Assembly: GCF_000423625.1 (NCBI RefSeq)
Contig: NZ_AUII01000003.1
Span: 186,001 to 250,000 of the forward strand
Reading direction: 5' to 3'
Origin: Pseudonocardia asaccharolytica DSM 44247 = NBRC 16224
Lineage (GTDB): Bacteria > Actinomycetota > Actinomycetes > Mycobacteriales > Pseudonocardiaceae
Length of the DNA: 64,000 nucleotides
Below are positions 12,263-21,842 of the stretch, piece after piece (within the stretch, counting starts at the first letter, position 1; each line of letters opens with the position of its first letter). The notes under the pieces were generated by a model. The model worked only from the letters and a program-made list of their open reading frames with translations. It searched no databases and had not been told where the DNA came from. Position numbers and translations under genes: made by a program.

Positions 12263-13879
12263 ATGAACACTGGGGGCTCTGTGCTTCTCCTCGTCCTACT
12301 GCTGGTGCCGTTGGTCGGCTCACTGGCGGTCGCGCCGCTGCGAAACGACGACCGGGCGGCAAAGCGCGTCGCCTTCGGGATCGCGATCATCGAGCTCACA
12401 CTGGCCGGCGTGGCCTGGGCGATGTACTCGGTGGCCGACGCGGCGGCCGGGACCCGCTTCCAGCTCGAGTTCGCCTATCCGTGGATCCCCGCCTTCGGCA
12501 CCAGCTTCGCGCTGGGCGTCGACGGGATCGCGCTGGTCATGATCGCGCTCACCGCCCTGCTGGTGCCGATCGTGATGGGCTTCTCCTGGGAGGAGAAGCT
12601 GCCCGAGGGCCGCAGCGCGGCCAGCTTCTTCGCGTTGCTGCTGGCCACCGAGGGCCTGTTGATCGGGGTCTTCGCGGCCACCGACGTCTTCCTGTTCTAC
12701 GTGTTCTTCGAGGCCATGCTGGTCCCGATGTACTTCCTGATCGGTCGGTTCGGCGGCCCGCGCAGGCAGTACGCCGCGGTGAAGTTCTTCCTGTACTCGC
12801 TGCTCGGCGGGCTGGTGATGCTCGCGTCGGTGATCGGGCTGTTCGTCGTCAGCGGCGAGCGGCTGGGGGAGGGCACCTTCACCTGGGCCGAGCTTCAGCG
12901 GATCGCCGCGAGCGTGCCCGAGTCCACCCAGATCTGGCTGTTCCTCGGGTTCTTCCTGGCCTTTGCGATCAAGGCGCCGCTGGTGCCGTTCCACACGTGG
13001 CTGCCCGACGCCGGTGCCGAGGCCCCCATCGGGGTCGGTGTGCTGCTCGTCGGCGTGCTCGACAAGGTCGGCACATTCGGGTTCCTGCGCTACTGCCTGC
13101 CGCTGTTCCCGGCCGCGTCGCGGACCCTCGCGCCGCTGGTGCTGGTCCTCGCGGTGATCGGGGTGCTCTACGGCGCGCTGCTCGCCGTCGCCCAGAGCGA
13201 CCTGAAGCGGTTCGTCTCCTACACCTCGGTCGCGCACTTCGGGTACATCGCGCTGGGAATCTTCGCGTTCTCCACGCAGGCCTTCGCCGGGTCCGTGCTC
13301 TACATGGTCAACCACGGGCTGACCACCGGCATGCTGTTCATCGTGGTCGGCATGCTGATCGCCCGCGGCGGGTCGCGGCTGATCGCCGACTACGGGGGCG
13401 TCGCGAAGCTCGCCCCGCTGCTGGCCGGGACGTTTCTGCTCGCGGGCCTCGCCTCGCTGGCGCTGCCGGGAACCAACTCCTTCGTCAGCGAGTTCCTGGT
13501 GCTGATCGGCTCGTTCCCGCGCGAGCCCGTCTACACCATCCTGGCCACGGTCGGGATCATCTTTGCGGCGCTCTACATCCTGTGGGTGTACCAACGCACG
13601 ATGCAGGGTCCGGTGCGCGGCACCGCCGTGCTGGCGGCCCTCGGCGGTCCGGGCGACGGGCCCGGCACCATGCTCGACCCGGCCGTCGCCGTGAAACGCA
13701 GGGGGGTCGGCTTCCCCGACCTGTCCAAACGGGAGATCGCGGTGCTGACACCGTTGATCGTGTTGATCGTGGGCCTCGGGTTCTTCCCGGGCCCCGTGCT
13801 CGACGTGATCAACCCGTCGGTGGCCGCCACGATGTCTGAGGTCGGGCTGACCGACCCGGTGGGAGGGGTGTCGCGGTGA
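12263..13879 (+). CDS. nuoM: NADH-quinone oxidoreductase subunit M
   Basis: This is the second Mrp-type pumping subunit, 538 residues with about 14 hydrophobic helices. The helix-5 glutamate block FYVFFEAMLVPMYFLIG, the channel block KAPLVPFHTWLPDAGAEAP and SDLKRFVSYTSVAHFGYI are all present. The ATG at 12263 is the first start after the nuoL stop. The TGA at the end overlaps the GTG of nuoN. Confidence 0.97.
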   Translation: MNTGGSVLLLVLLLVPLVGSLAVAPLRNDDRAAKRVAFGIAIIELTLAGVAWAMYSVADAAAGTRFQLEFAYPWIPAFGTSFALGVDGIALVMIALTALLVPIVMGFSWEEKLPEGRSAASFFALLLATEGLLIGVFAATDVFLFYVFFEAMLVPMYFLIGRFGGPRRQYAAVKFFLYSLLGGLVMLASVIGLFVVSGERLGEGTFTWAELQRIAASVPESTQIWLFLGFFLAFAIKAPLVPFHTWLPDAGAEAPIGVGVLLVGVLDKVGTFGFLRYCLPLFPAASRTLAPLVLVLAVIGVLYGALLAVAQSDLKRFVSYTSVAHFGYIALGIFAFSTQAFAGSVLYMVNHGLTTGMLFIVVGMLIARGGSRLIADYGGVAKLAPLLAGTFLLAGLASLALPGTNSFVSEFLVLIGSFPREPVYTILATVGIIFAALYILWVYQRTMQGPVRGTAVLAALGGPGDGPGTMLDPAVAVKRRGVGFPDLSKREIAVLTPLIVLIVGLGFFPGPVLDVINPSVAATMSEVGLTDPVGGVSR

Positions 13880-15492
13880 CCGCGGTTCTCTTGGCCCAGG
13901 CGCCCCTGATCGAGGCGCCGCCCATCGATTACGCGGCCATCGCGCCGATGCTCATCGTGCTCGGTGGGGCGTGTGTGTCGGTGCTGGCCGAGGCGTTCCT
14001 GCCGCGCCACCAGCGCTGGCCGGTCCAGGTGTCGCTCACCCTGGTGGTGCTGGCCTGCGCCGGGATCACGCTCGGGGTGTATGCGGGCGGCAACCCGGCC
14101 GGGCTCACCACCCTCGGTGACACGCTGGCCGTCGACCGACCCACGCTGTTCCTGTGGGGCACGCTGCTGTTCCTCGGTCTGGGGAGCGTTCTGGTGATGG
14201 CCGACCGGTCCGTCGAGCCGGGCGGGGCGTTCCTCGCCACGGCGGTGTCCCGGGCGCGGGCGGCGGTCGGGGGCGGCTCGGGAGGCGGTCCGGGCGGTAC
14301 GGTCGGTCCCGAGGACCGCGACTACGGCCGGCCCGGCGAGGCACCGACCATGCAGACCGAGATCTTCCCGTTCGCCCTGTTCGCGCTCGGCGGGATGATG
14401 GTCTTCTGCGCGGCGAACGATCTGCTGACGATGTTCATCGCGCTCGAGGTGCTCTCACTGCCGCTGTACATCATGTGCGGTCTGGGCCGCCGCCGCCGGC
14501 TGCTCTCCCAGGAGGCGGCGGTCAAGTATTTCCTGCTCGGCGCGTTCGCCTCGGCGTTCTTCCTCTACGGGCTGGCGCTGCTCTACGGCTACGCAGGCTC
14601 GGTGCGGCTCACCGCGATCGCCGAGGCGGCGGCCGGTTCGGACCGGTCCGACGCGCTGCTGTTCGGCGGGCTCGCGTTGCTCGTGGTCGGCCTGATGTTC
14701 AAGGGTTCGGTCGCTCCGTTCCACACCTGGACCCCCGACGTCTACCAGGGTGCGCCGACTCCGGTCACGGCGTTCATGGCGACCTGCACCAAAGTCGCCG
14801 CGTTCGGCGCCATCATGCGGGTGCTCTTCGTGGCCTTCGGCAGCACCCGCTGGGAATGGCGCGGAGTGCTGTGGGCCATCGCGATCGTGTCGATGGTCGT
14901 CGGGGCGGTGCTCGGTCTGACCCAGACCGATATCAAGCGGATGATCGCCTACTCCTCGATCGCGCACGCGGGCTTCCTGCTGCTCGGGGCGATGACGATC
15001 ACTGAGGCCGGTACCGCGGGCACGCTGTTCTACCTGCTCGCCTACGGGTTCACGACGCTGGCGGTCTTCGCCGTGATCTCGTTGGTCCGCACCGCCGACG
15101 GGGAGGCGGGGCATCTGTCGCAGTGGGCCGGGCTGGCCAGGCGGTCGCCCCTGCTGGCCGCGGTCATGACGTTCCTGCTGCTCGCTCTCGCCGGGATCCC
15201 GTTGACCAGCGGGTTCACCGCGAAGTTCGCGGTGTTCTCGGCGGCCCTGGAGGACGGGATGGCGCCGCTGGTCGTGATCGCGCTGGTCGCCAGCGCGATC
15301 GCCGCGTTCTACTACGTCCGCGTGATCGTCTTGATGTACTTCAGCGATCCGGCGCCGGACGGGCCTACGGTGACGGTGCCCGGTGCCTTCACCACCGTGG
15401 CGATCACCCTCGGGGTCCTCATCACGCTGCTGCTGGGCATCGTTCCGTCGCTGGCCTTGGACTGGGCCGGCGGAGGCACGTTCGTAGGCTGA
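13876..15492 (+). CDS. nuoN: NADH-quinone oxidoreductase subunit N
   Basis: This is the third Mrp-type pumping subunit, 538 residues. Conserved blocks include [39 protein letters not shown] and [21 protein letters not shown] polar Gly-rich insert of roughly 25 residues ([10 protein letters not shown] followed by a charged stretch) interrupts the N-terminal part near residue 130, between two predicted helices. The GTG at 13876 overlaps the nuoM stop. It is the last nuo gene, followed after four bases by the prenyl synthase. Confidence 0.97.
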   Translation: MTAVLLAQAPLIEAPPIDYAAIAPMLIVLGGACVSVLAEAFLPRHQRWPVQVSLTLVVLACAGITLGVYAGGNPAGLTTLGDTLAVDRPTLFLWGTLLFLGLGSVLVMADRSVEPGGAFLATAVSRARAAVGGGSGGGPGGTVGPEDRDYGRPGEAPTMQTEIFPFALFALGGMMVFCAANDLLTMFIALEVLSLPLYIMCGLGRRRRLLSQEAAVKYFLLGAFASAFFLYGLALLYGYAGSVRLTAIAEAAAGSDRSDALLFGGLALLVVGLMFKGSVAPFHTWTPDVYQGAPTPVTAFMATCTKVAAFGAIMRVLFVAFGSTRWEWRGVLWAIAIVSMVVGAVLGLTQTDIKRMIAYSSIAHAGFLLLGAMTITEAGTAGTLFYLLAYGFTTLAVFAVISLVRTADGEAGHLSQWAGLARRSPLLAAVMTFLLLALAGIPLTSGFTAKFAVFSAALEDGMAPLVVIALVASAIAAFYYVRVIVLMYFSDPAPDGPTVTVPGAFTTVAITLGVLITLLLGIVPSLALDWAGGGTFVG

Positions 15493-15496
15493 CCGG

Positions 15497-16498
15497 GTGG
15501 ACACGCACAGCGTCGCCGGCGTCGAGCTCGGCGATCCCGATCTGGCCGTGGCAGCGGCCGACGCCCTGAAACGGGTCGAGGATCTGCTGCACCGCGAGGT
15601 GCACAGCGACTACCGGTTCGTCACCGAGACCTCGCTGCATCTCATCGATGCCGGCGGTAAGCGGTTCCGACCGCTGTTCACGCTGCTCGGGGCGAATATC
15701 GGGCCGCGGCCCGACTCCGACGAGGTGATCGTCGCGGCGGCCGTCGTCGAACTGATCCACCTGGCGACCCTGTACCACGACGACGTGATGGACTCGGCGA
15801 CGATGCGCCGCGGGGCGGAGAGCGCCAATTCCCGGTGGGACAACACCGTCGCGATCCTGACCGGGGACTTCCTGTTCGCGCACGCGTCGCGGCTCGTGGC
15901 CGATCTCGGGCCGGACGCGGTGCGGATCATCGCCGAGACCTTCGCCGAGCTCGTCACCGGCCAGATGCGCGAGACCCGCGGCCCCGGCCCGGACGACGAT
16001 CCGGTGGAGCACTACCTCACCGTCATCGCCGAGAAGACCGGCTCGCTCATCGCCACGGCCGGGCTCTACGGGGGCATGTTCTCCGGCTGCACCCGGGCGC
16101 AGGTGGATTCGTTGCGCCGGTTCGGCGCGACGATCGGGACCGCGTTCCAGATCTCCGACGACGTCATCGACATCGCCTCGCCGTCGGACAGCTCCGGGAA
16201 GACGCCCGGCACCGACCTGCGCGAGGGCGTGCATACGCTGCCGATGCTCTATGCGCTGCAAGAGACCGGCTCGGCCGCCGATCGGCTGCGGGTGCTGCTG
16301 GCCGGCCCGATCACCGACGATGCCGAGGTCGATGAGGCCCTCACGCTGCTGCGTGCCGGTTCCGGGTTGGTCCGCGCCCGGGAGACACTCGCCGGCTTCG
16401 CGGCCGTGGCGAGAGCCGAGCTGGCGAAGCTGCCCGGCTGCCCGGCCACGTCCGCTCTGGCGGTGCTGACGTCCTATGTGGTCGACCGCACCGGCTGA
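15497..16498 (+). CDS. Trans-polyprenyl diphosphate synthase
   Basis: This enzyme condenses isopentenyl diphosphate onto an allylic primer to build the isoprenoid tail of menaquinone. It is 333 residues, normal for the family. The first aspartate-rich motif lies in LYHDDVMDSA near residue 95 and the second in QISDDVIDIA near 218; KRFRPLF near 55 is the diphosphate-binding region. The GTG start is four bases after the nuoN stop, so it is probably co-transcribed with complex I. In actinobacteria this gene is usually GrcC/HepT- or IspB-like. Chain length cannot be read from the sequence with confidence. Confidence 0.9.
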   Translation: MDTHSVAGVELGDPDLAVAAADALKRVEDLLHREVHSDYRFVTETSLHLIDAGGKRFRPLFTLLGANIGPRPDSDEVIVAAAVVELIHLATLYHDDVMDSATMRRGAESANSRWDNTVAILTGDFLFAHASRLVADLGPDAVRIIAETFAELVTGQMRETRGPGPDDDPVEHYLTVIAEKTGSLIATAGLYGGMFSGCTRAQVDSLRRFGATIGTAFQISDDVIDIASPSDSSGKTPGTDLREGVHTLPMLYALQETGSAADRLRVLLAGPITDDAEVDEALTLLRAGSGLVRARETLAGFAAVARAELAKLPGCPATSALAVLTSYVVDRTG

Positions 16499-16522
16499 CC
16501 TCGAGAGAAGCGGCGTGCCGCG

Positions 16523-16858
16523 TCATGCCGCGGGGTGGGCCTCCCGATAGGCGGCGAGAACGCTTGCCGGGATGCGGCCCCGGTCGGAAACCTTGTGGCC
16601 CGCCCGCAGCGCCCACTCGCGGATCTCGGCGCTGCGCTTCCGGTCGCTACTGGCCCGCCGCATGGCGGTCCGCCGGGCGCCGCCGGGCACCCTGCGCGCG
16701 GCCTCGATGAACGGCGCCAGTGCATTACGGAACCGCACAGCGTTTTCGCTCGACAGATCGATCTCGTATGCCTTGCCCTCGACCGCGAAGCCGATAGTTT
16801 CCGCCGCCCTCTTACCGTCGAGATCGTCAATGAGGATGACCTCTTCAATGCGTGCCAT
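16523..16858 (-). CDS. lsr2: Lsr2 family nucleoid-associated protein
   Basis: This is an H-NS-like DNA-bridging protein of 111 residues. The N-terminal dimerisation part begins [21 protein letters not shown] and is followed by [11 protein letters not shown], a typical Lsr2 pattern. The C-terminal DNA-binding domain carries the AT-hook-like RGR in [20 protein letters not shown] Arg/Ala-rich linker lies between. GGGAAAGG sits about 10 bases before the ATG. The 284 bases upstream, to korB, contain relatively A/T-rich patches but no promoter I would name. High-GC actinobacteria often have several Lsr2 paralogues, so this may not be the principal one. Confidence 0.88.
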   Translation of the reverse strand: MARIEEVILIDDLDGKRAAETIGFAVEGKAYEIDLSSENAVRFRNALAPFIEAARRVPGGARRTAMRRASSDRKRSAEIREWALRAGHKVSDRGRIPASVLAAYREAHPAA

Positions 16859-17142
16859 ACGGCCACCGCCTTTCCCTCACGAATAGACGCTGGAAAGGCC
16901 ACGATAGGCGATATTGCGGGTAGAGGCGAACAGAAACGCTGTGCCACCCCCCACTACGGTTGTAGAGGCGCATTTCTGCGGGTCCAGTGGCCTACCGCGG
17001 GCCTCGGCGGGCCAGAGCGCCCGCGGTGCGCGGACTGCGCGCGCCGCGGGCGGTGCCGAGCGCCGAACTGCTGCCGGTCGCCGAACTCGTAATACCGCGA
17101 CTCGGTCGCGGAAACACCCCGACTCGCGGGAAGAGGTTGGCC

Positions 17143-18216
17143 TCAGCCCGCGATGGTCCAGGTGTCGCGGCCGTTGAGCAGGGTTTGCAGGTCGGCGGCG
17201 GTGTGGTGTTTGGCCTGGTCGAGCTGGTGGCGGACGGCGTCGTCGTAGGTGGTGCGGGTGGTGTCGCGGAAGATGCCCACCACGGTGTGGTTGAGGTCCT
17301 GGTCGGACAGCCGCGACAGGGCGAAGGCGAGGTTGTGGTCGGTCTGGTCGTGGACCACGATCTGGGCGGGGTCGATCTCGTCGGTTGCGGCGACGGTGAG
17401 CCCGAACCCGTCGCGGACCACGGCGTAGCGGGGCTGGCCGTCGGGGCCGGGGGGGCCGAAGCGGATCGGCTCCCCGTGGGTCAGCGGGATCAGCCGCTGG
17501 TCGGCGGTGTCGGGTTTGCGCAGCACGTCGAAGCTGCCGTCGTTGAAGATCGGGCAGTCCTGGTAGATCTCGACCAGGGCGGCGCCGCGGTGCGCGGCTG
17601 CGGCGGCCAGGACCGCGGTGAGGTGTTTGCGGTCGGAGTCCAGGGCGCGGCCGACGAAGCCGGCCTCGGCGCCCAGCGCGAGCGAGACCGGGTTGAACGG
17701 TTGGTCGATCGAGCCCACCGGGGTGGACTTGGTGACCTTGCCGACCTCGCTGGTGGGGGAGTACTGGCCCTTGGTCAGCCCGTAGATCCGGTTGTTGAAC
17801 AGCAGGATGGTGAGGTTGACATTCCGGCGTAGCGCGTGGATGAGGTGGTTGCCGCCGATCGAGAGCGCGTCGCCGTCCCCGGTGACCACCCACACGCTCA
17901 GGTCCGGGCGGGTGACCGCGAGCCCGGTGGCGATGGTCGGGGCGCGGCCGTGGATGGAGTGCATCCCGTAGGTGTTGAGGTAGTAGGGGAACCGCGAGCT
18001 GCAGCCGATCCCGGAGACGAACACGGTGTTCTCCCGGCGGATGCCCAGGGTGGGCAGGAACGCCCGGACCGCGGCGAGCACGGCGTAGTCGCCGCAGCCC
18101 GGGCACCAGCGCACCTCCTGGTCGCTGGTGTAGTCGCGGGCGGTCTGCTTGTCTTCGGTGGTGGGGACGCCGTGCAGCCCGCCGATGCCCGGCAGCCCCA
18201 GGTTCAGGGCGTTCAC
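17143..18216 (-). CDS. korB: 2-oxoacid:ferredoxin oxidoreductase, beta subunit
   Basis: This subunit binds thiamine diphosphate and a [4Fe-4S] cluster and, with KorA, converts 2-oxoglutarate (or a similar 2-oxoacid) plus CoA into acyl-CoA with ferredoxin reduction. It is 357 residues. A cluster cysteine pair is in RWCPGCGDYAVL near residue 38. The thiamine-diphosphate motif GDGDALSIGGNHLIHALRRN lies near residue 112. The order korA-korB, with a 52-base gap, and the fused gamma-alpha partner match the mycobacterial CoA-dependent 2-oxoglutarate ferredoxin oxidoreductase; substrate preference is inferred from that similarity. Confidence 0.93.
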   Translation of the reverse strand: MNALNLGLPGIGGLHGVPTTEDKQTARDYTSDQEVRWCPGCGDYAVLAAVRAFLPTLGIRRENTVFVSGIGCSSRFPYYLNTYGMHSIHGRAPTIATGLAVTRPDLSVWVVTGDGDALSIGGNHLIHALRRNVNLTILLFNNRIYGLTKGQYSPTSEVGKVTKSTPVGSIDQPFNPVSLALGAEAGFVGRALDSDRKHLTAVLAAAAAHRGAALVEIYQDCPIFNDGSFDVLRKPDTADQRLIPLTHGEPIRFGPPGPDGQPRYAVVRDGFGLTVAATDEIDPAQIVVHDQTDHNLAFALSRLSDQDLNHTVVGIFRDTTRTTYDDAVRHQLDQAKHHTAADLQTLLNGRDTWTIAG

Positions 18217-18268
18217 GCTGCCTCCTCCGCGCGCACAGATGCCTCGGTCACGATGCCGTCTCCGCGGG

Positions 18269-20236
18269 TCATGCCGGTACTTCCTGTCTGCCGTGGCCCT
18301 GGCCGTTGCCGTTGCCGTGGCCGGGGTGGGCCGGGGTGGGGCCGTCGAGGTGGCCCAGGATCACCTCTTGCAGCTCCTGGGCCCGGAACGGCAGCCCGGC
18401 CACCTTGGTGTAGGACCGGGCGTCGATCAGGTAGCGGGCGCGTAGCAGCAGCGCCAGCTGCCCGAGGTTCATCTCCGGCACCAGCACCCGGCGGTAGCGC
18501 CCGAGCAGCGCGCCGAGGTTGGCCGGCAGCGGGTTGAGGTGGCGCAGGTGCGCGGTGGCCACCGGGTGGCCGAGGTTGCGCACCCGGCGGGCGGCGGCGC
18601 CGATCGGCCCGTAGGTCGAGCCCCAGCCCAGCACCAGCAGCGGCGCGTCCCCGGTCGGGTCGTCGACCTCGAGATCGGGCACCGGGATGTGGTCGATCTT
18701 GGCCTGGCGGAGCCGGACCATCCGGTCGTGGTTGTCCGGGTCGTAGGAGATCACCCCGCGCCCGTCGGCCTTCTCCAGCCCGCCGAGCCGGTGCTCGCAC
18801 CCCGGGGTGCCCGGGGTCGCCCACGGCCGGGCATGGGTGTGCGGGTCGCGCAGATACGGCCAGAACTCCTCCGAGCCGTCGGGGGCGTTGGGTGCGGTGG
18901 CGAACCCCGGGTCCACCGGGGGCAGGGCGGCGGCATCGGGCACCCGCCACGGCTCCGACCCGTTGGCCAGCGAGCCGTCCGAGAGCAGGATCACCGGGGT
19001 CCGGTAGGTGATCGCGATCGCGGCGGCCTCCAGCGCGGCGTCGAAACAGTCCCCCGGACTCTGCGGGGCGATCACCGGTACCGGCGCCTCCCCGTTGCGT
19101 CCGTACATCGCCTGCAGCAGATCGGCCTGCTCGGTCTTGGTCGGCAACCCGGTGGACGGGCCGCCGCGCTGCACGTCGATGATCAGCAGCGGCAGTTCCA
19201 GGGCCACCGCCAGCCCGATCGTCTCGGACTTCAGGCTGATCCCGGGCCCAGAGGTGGTGGTCACCCCCAGCGCCCCGCCGAAGCTCGCGCCCAGCGCCGC
19301 CCCGACCCCGGCGATCTCGTCCTCGGCCTGGAACGTGGTCACCCCGAAGGCCTTGTGCCGGGCCAGCTCGTGCAGGATGTCGGAGGCCGGGGTGATCGGG
19401 TACGAGCCCAGGAACACCGGCAGCCCGCTGGTCTGCCCGGCCGCGACGATCCCGTACGCGAGGGCGGTGTTCCCGGTGATCTGCCGGTAGGTGCCCACCG
19501 CCAGCTTGGCCGGGGGCACCTCGTAGGTGACCGCGAAGCTCTCGGTGGTCTCCCCGTAGGCGTGCCCGGCGCGGAAGGCCAGGATGTTGGCCTCGGCCAG
19601 CTCCGGGCGGCGGGCGAACTTCTCCCGCAGGAACCGCTCGGTGCCCTCGTGCGGCCGGTGATACATCCACGACAGCAGCCCCAGGGCGAACATGTTCTTC
19701 GCCCGCTCGGCGTCCTTCTTGGGCAACCCGGTCTCGGCCAGCGCGCCCCGGGCCAGCGTGGCCATCGCCACCGGATGCACCTGATACTGGGCCAGCGAGC
19801 CGTCCTCCAGCGGATCGGCCTCATACCCGACCTTGGCCAGGTTCCGCCGGGTGAACTCGTCGGTGTTGACGATCAACACCCCACCCGGGGGCAGATCGGC
19901 CAGGTTCGCCTTCAACGCCGCCGGGTTCATCGCCACCAGCACATCCGGGCGATCCCCGGGGGTGAGGATGTCGTAGTCGGCGAAGTGCAGCTGGAAGCTC
20001 GACACCCCCGGCAACGTGCCGGCCGGCGCCCGGATCTCCGCGGGGAAACTCGGCAACGTGGACAGATCATTGCCGAACGCCGCCGTCTCCGCGGTGAACC
20101 GGTCACCGGTGAGCTGCATCCCGTCCCCGGAGTCCCCGGCGAACCGGATCACCACCCTGTCACGCTTCTGGACCGTCCGCCCGTTGGCGGGGGAACCCGC
20201 CGCTGGACGATCAACGGCGGTATCGCTAGACGTCAT
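18269..20236 (-). CDS. korA: 2-oxoacid:ferredoxin oxidoreductase, alpha subunit (gamma-alpha fusion)
   Basis: This is the large subunit of KorAB, 655 residues from the ATG at 20236. The N-terminal gamma-type domain begins VVIRFAGDSGDGMQLTGDR. The alpha-type pyrimidine-binding domain follows, with SYPITPASDILHELARH and FQAEDEIAGVGAALGASFGG. The ATG is preferred because GAGGGA lies about 12 bases upstream; an in-frame TTG at 20260 would add eight residues. The strand shows strongly biased GC3 codons. Together with korB it provides a ferredoxin-linked route around the 2-oxoglutarate dehydrogenase step. Confidence 0.93.
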   Translation of the reverse strand: MTSSDTAVDRPAAGSPANGRTVQKRDRVVIRFAGDSGDGMQLTGDRFTAETAAFGNDLSTLPSFPAEIRAPAGTLPGVSSFQLHFADYDILTPGDRPDVLVAMNPAALKANLADLPPGGVLIVNTDEFTRRNLAKVGYEADPLEDGSLAQYQVHPVAMATLARGALAETGLPKKDAERAKNMFALGLLSWMYHRPHEGTERFLREKFARRPELAEANILAFRAGHAYGETTESFAVTYEVPPAKLAVGTYRQITGNTALAYGIVAAGQTSGLPVFLGSYPITPASDILHELARHKAFGVTTFQAEDEIAGVGAALGASFGGALGVTTTSGPGISLKSETIGLAVALELPLLIIDVQRGGPSTGLPTKTEQADLLQAMYGRNGEAPVPVIAPQSPGDCFDAALEAAAIAITYRTPVILLSDGSLANGSEPWRVPDAAALPPVDPGFATAPNAPDGSEEFWPYLRDPHTHARPWATPGTPGCEHRLGGLEKADGRGVISYDPDNHDRMVRLRQAKIDHIPVPDLEVDDPTGDAPLLVLGWGSTYGPIGAAARRVRNLGHPVATAHLRHLNPLPANLGALLGRYRRVLVPEMNLGQLALLLRARYLIDARSYTKVAGLPFRAQELQEVILGHLDGPTPAHPGHGNGNGQGHGRQEVPA

Positions 20237-20360
20237 GTCGAGGTCAGTCCCTCGGTTCAAAAGTAGGAAGGAGCCAACATGGCGAGGTTAACTCCCCGTG
20301 TCTTGTAGTGTCTTCGTACCCTGCCTGAGGTCACAGCGAACCGTTCGGCCCAGCGGAACA

Positions 20361-21119
20361 TCACCGTTTGCTGATCTTCTTCTGCAGCGCCTCGACCCGT
20401 TCCTGGAAGGCCGCCGAACGGACGGACGCAGCCTGAGCGCGCACCTCGAGCTCGGTGGCGTCGGCGTGTGCGGTCATCGCGGCGGTGATCCGCATGCTCG
20501 CCTTCGTCGTCGTGATCAGGTCGCGCGGCGCCGCGGCGGCGCGGGCCGCGAGGTCCAGGGCGCCGGCGCGCAGCCCTTCGTCGCCGGCGTAGCGGCGCCA
20601 GACCAGCCCCACCCGTTCGGCCTCCGCCGCGTCGAGGACGTCGCAGAACAGCGTCATCGCGGCGGCGCCCTGCGGGCCGAGGATCCGATCGATCATCCAC
20701 GTGTAGCCGCCGCCGGGGTGCAGGCCGAGCTGCATGAAGCGGGTGTCGAATCGGGCGGACGGCCCGGCGAGCCGGACGTCGCAGGCCAGCGCGAGGTTGA
20801 GTCCGGCGCCGACGGCGGGTCCGTTCACCGCGGCGATCGTCGGCAGCGGGAAGTTCGCGACCTCGAGAAAGCCCGAGTACACGGTCTTGAGCGTGTCGGG
20901 GTCGGCGTTCTGTAGCTCGGAGAGGTCACCACCCGCGCAGAACGCCGGCGGCTCGCCGGTGAGGACGACGGCGCCGATTTCCTCGTCGGCGGCCGCGGCC
21001 TGCAGCGCGGCGACGAGCTTCGCCGACAGCTCCAGGTCGAGCGCGTTTCGTCGCTGCGGATTGGACAGCGTCAGGAGTGCGACCCGGTCGCTGATCTCGG
21101 TGCGGACCTCGGCGCTCAT
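20361..21119 (-). CDS. Enoyl-CoA hydratase/isomerase family protein lacking both catalytic glutamates
   Basis: This is a crotonase-fold protein of 252 residues. The oxyanion-hole segments are clear: AFCAGGDLSEL near residue 60 and VNGPAVGAGLNLALACDVRL near 98-117. The two glutamates that activate water in classical hydratase (equivalent to rat Glu144 and Glu164) align with Asn in GAGLNLA and Phe in ARFDTRFMQLG. It should still bind acyl-CoA and polarise the thioester, but simple hydration is doubtful. It may be an isomerase, a hydrolase or another crotonase activity. It stands alone between korA and a divergent thioesterase. Confidence 0.85.
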   Translation of the reverse strand: MSAEVRTEISDRVALLTLSNPQRRNALDLELSAKLVAALQAAAADEEIGAVVLTGEPPAFCAGGDLSELQNADPDTLKTVYSGFLEVANFPLPTIAAVNGPAVGAGLNLALACDVRLAGPSARFDTRFMQLGLHPGGGYTWMIDRILGPQGAAAMTLFCDVLDAAEAERVGLVWRRYAGDEGLRAGALDLAARAAAAPRDLITTTKASMRITAAMTAHADATELEVRAQAASVRSAAFQERVEALQKKISKR

Positions 21120-21190
21120 GACGCGATCCCGGCGAGCACATCGTGATTGGCCATGTCGGTCATCCTGCCCGCTCGATTACCGTCGGCCGG

Positions 21191-21769
21191 GTGTCAGGTT
21201 CGATCTCACAGACCGCTGCCTCTGCTGTCCCTGCCGATGCGGCCGACCGGCCCGTACCGCATCCCGACGCGCCCTCGCCCGGTACTCCCCTTGACCAGCA
21301 CTATGCCCACTGCTTCGGCTGCGGCGATCTCGAACACGGTCTTCGGATGCGGTTCGTCGCGGGCGAGGACCTGAGCCTGACCGGCACCTTCACGGTCGCC
21401 CCGGAGCATCAGGGCGCCCCGGGACTGGCCCACGGCGGCCTGCTCACCACAGCGTTCGACGAGGCGCTCGGTGCGTTGCAGGTCTTCTTCCGGGAGCCCG
21501 CGGTGACCGCTGAGCTGAGCACGCGGTTCCGGCGTCCGGTGCCCGTCGGGTCGACCCTGTACCTCGCCGCGCGGGTGGATCGCAAGGAGGGCCGCAAGCT
21601 CTGGGTGAGCGCGACCGGCCGACTCGACGCCCCCGACGGGCCGCTCGCGGCGGAGTCCAGCGCGCTGTTCCTCGTCGTGCCCATCGAGCACTTCGTCCGG
21701 CACGGCCGGGCGCAGGAGGTGGCGGCCGCGGGACTTCCGGCCGGCCAGTACCGCGAGGTCAACCCCTGA
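21191..21769 (+). CDS. PaaI-like hot-dog thioesterase
   Basis: This protein probably hydrolyses an acyl-CoA or aryl-CoA thioester. The hot-dog fold is indicated by [39 protein letters not shown] and the following beta-strand region [16 protein letters not shown]. The GTG at 21191 (192 residues) is chosen because a TACCGT -10-like element ends seven bases before it, which fits a leaderless start; an in-frame GTG at 21143 would add 16 residues that look non-conserved. The natural substrate is unknown. It is divergent from the crotonase gene. Confidence 0.82.
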   Translation: MSGSISQTAASAVPADAADRPVPHPDAPSPGTPLDQHYAHCFGCGDLEHGLRMRFVAGEDLSLTGTFTVAPEHQGAPGLAHGGLLTTAFDEALGALQVFFREPAVTAELSTRFRRPVPVGSTLYLAARVDRKEGRKLWVSATGRLDAPDGPLAAESSALFLVVPIEHFVRHGRAQEVAAAGLPAGQYREVNP

Positions 21770-21842
21770 CCGGAACGCTGGCCGTCCGAGGGTCGTTCAC
21801 CCGATGGGACCGATGGTGGGTCCCGGAAGGACGGAACCTCCG

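Noticed and set aside
10222..12399. 725-codon open frame on the minus strand
   Set aside because: It lies antisense to nuoL, is rich in Arg, Asp, Gln and His, and is the usual mirror frame of a GC-rich gene; no family motif is visible.
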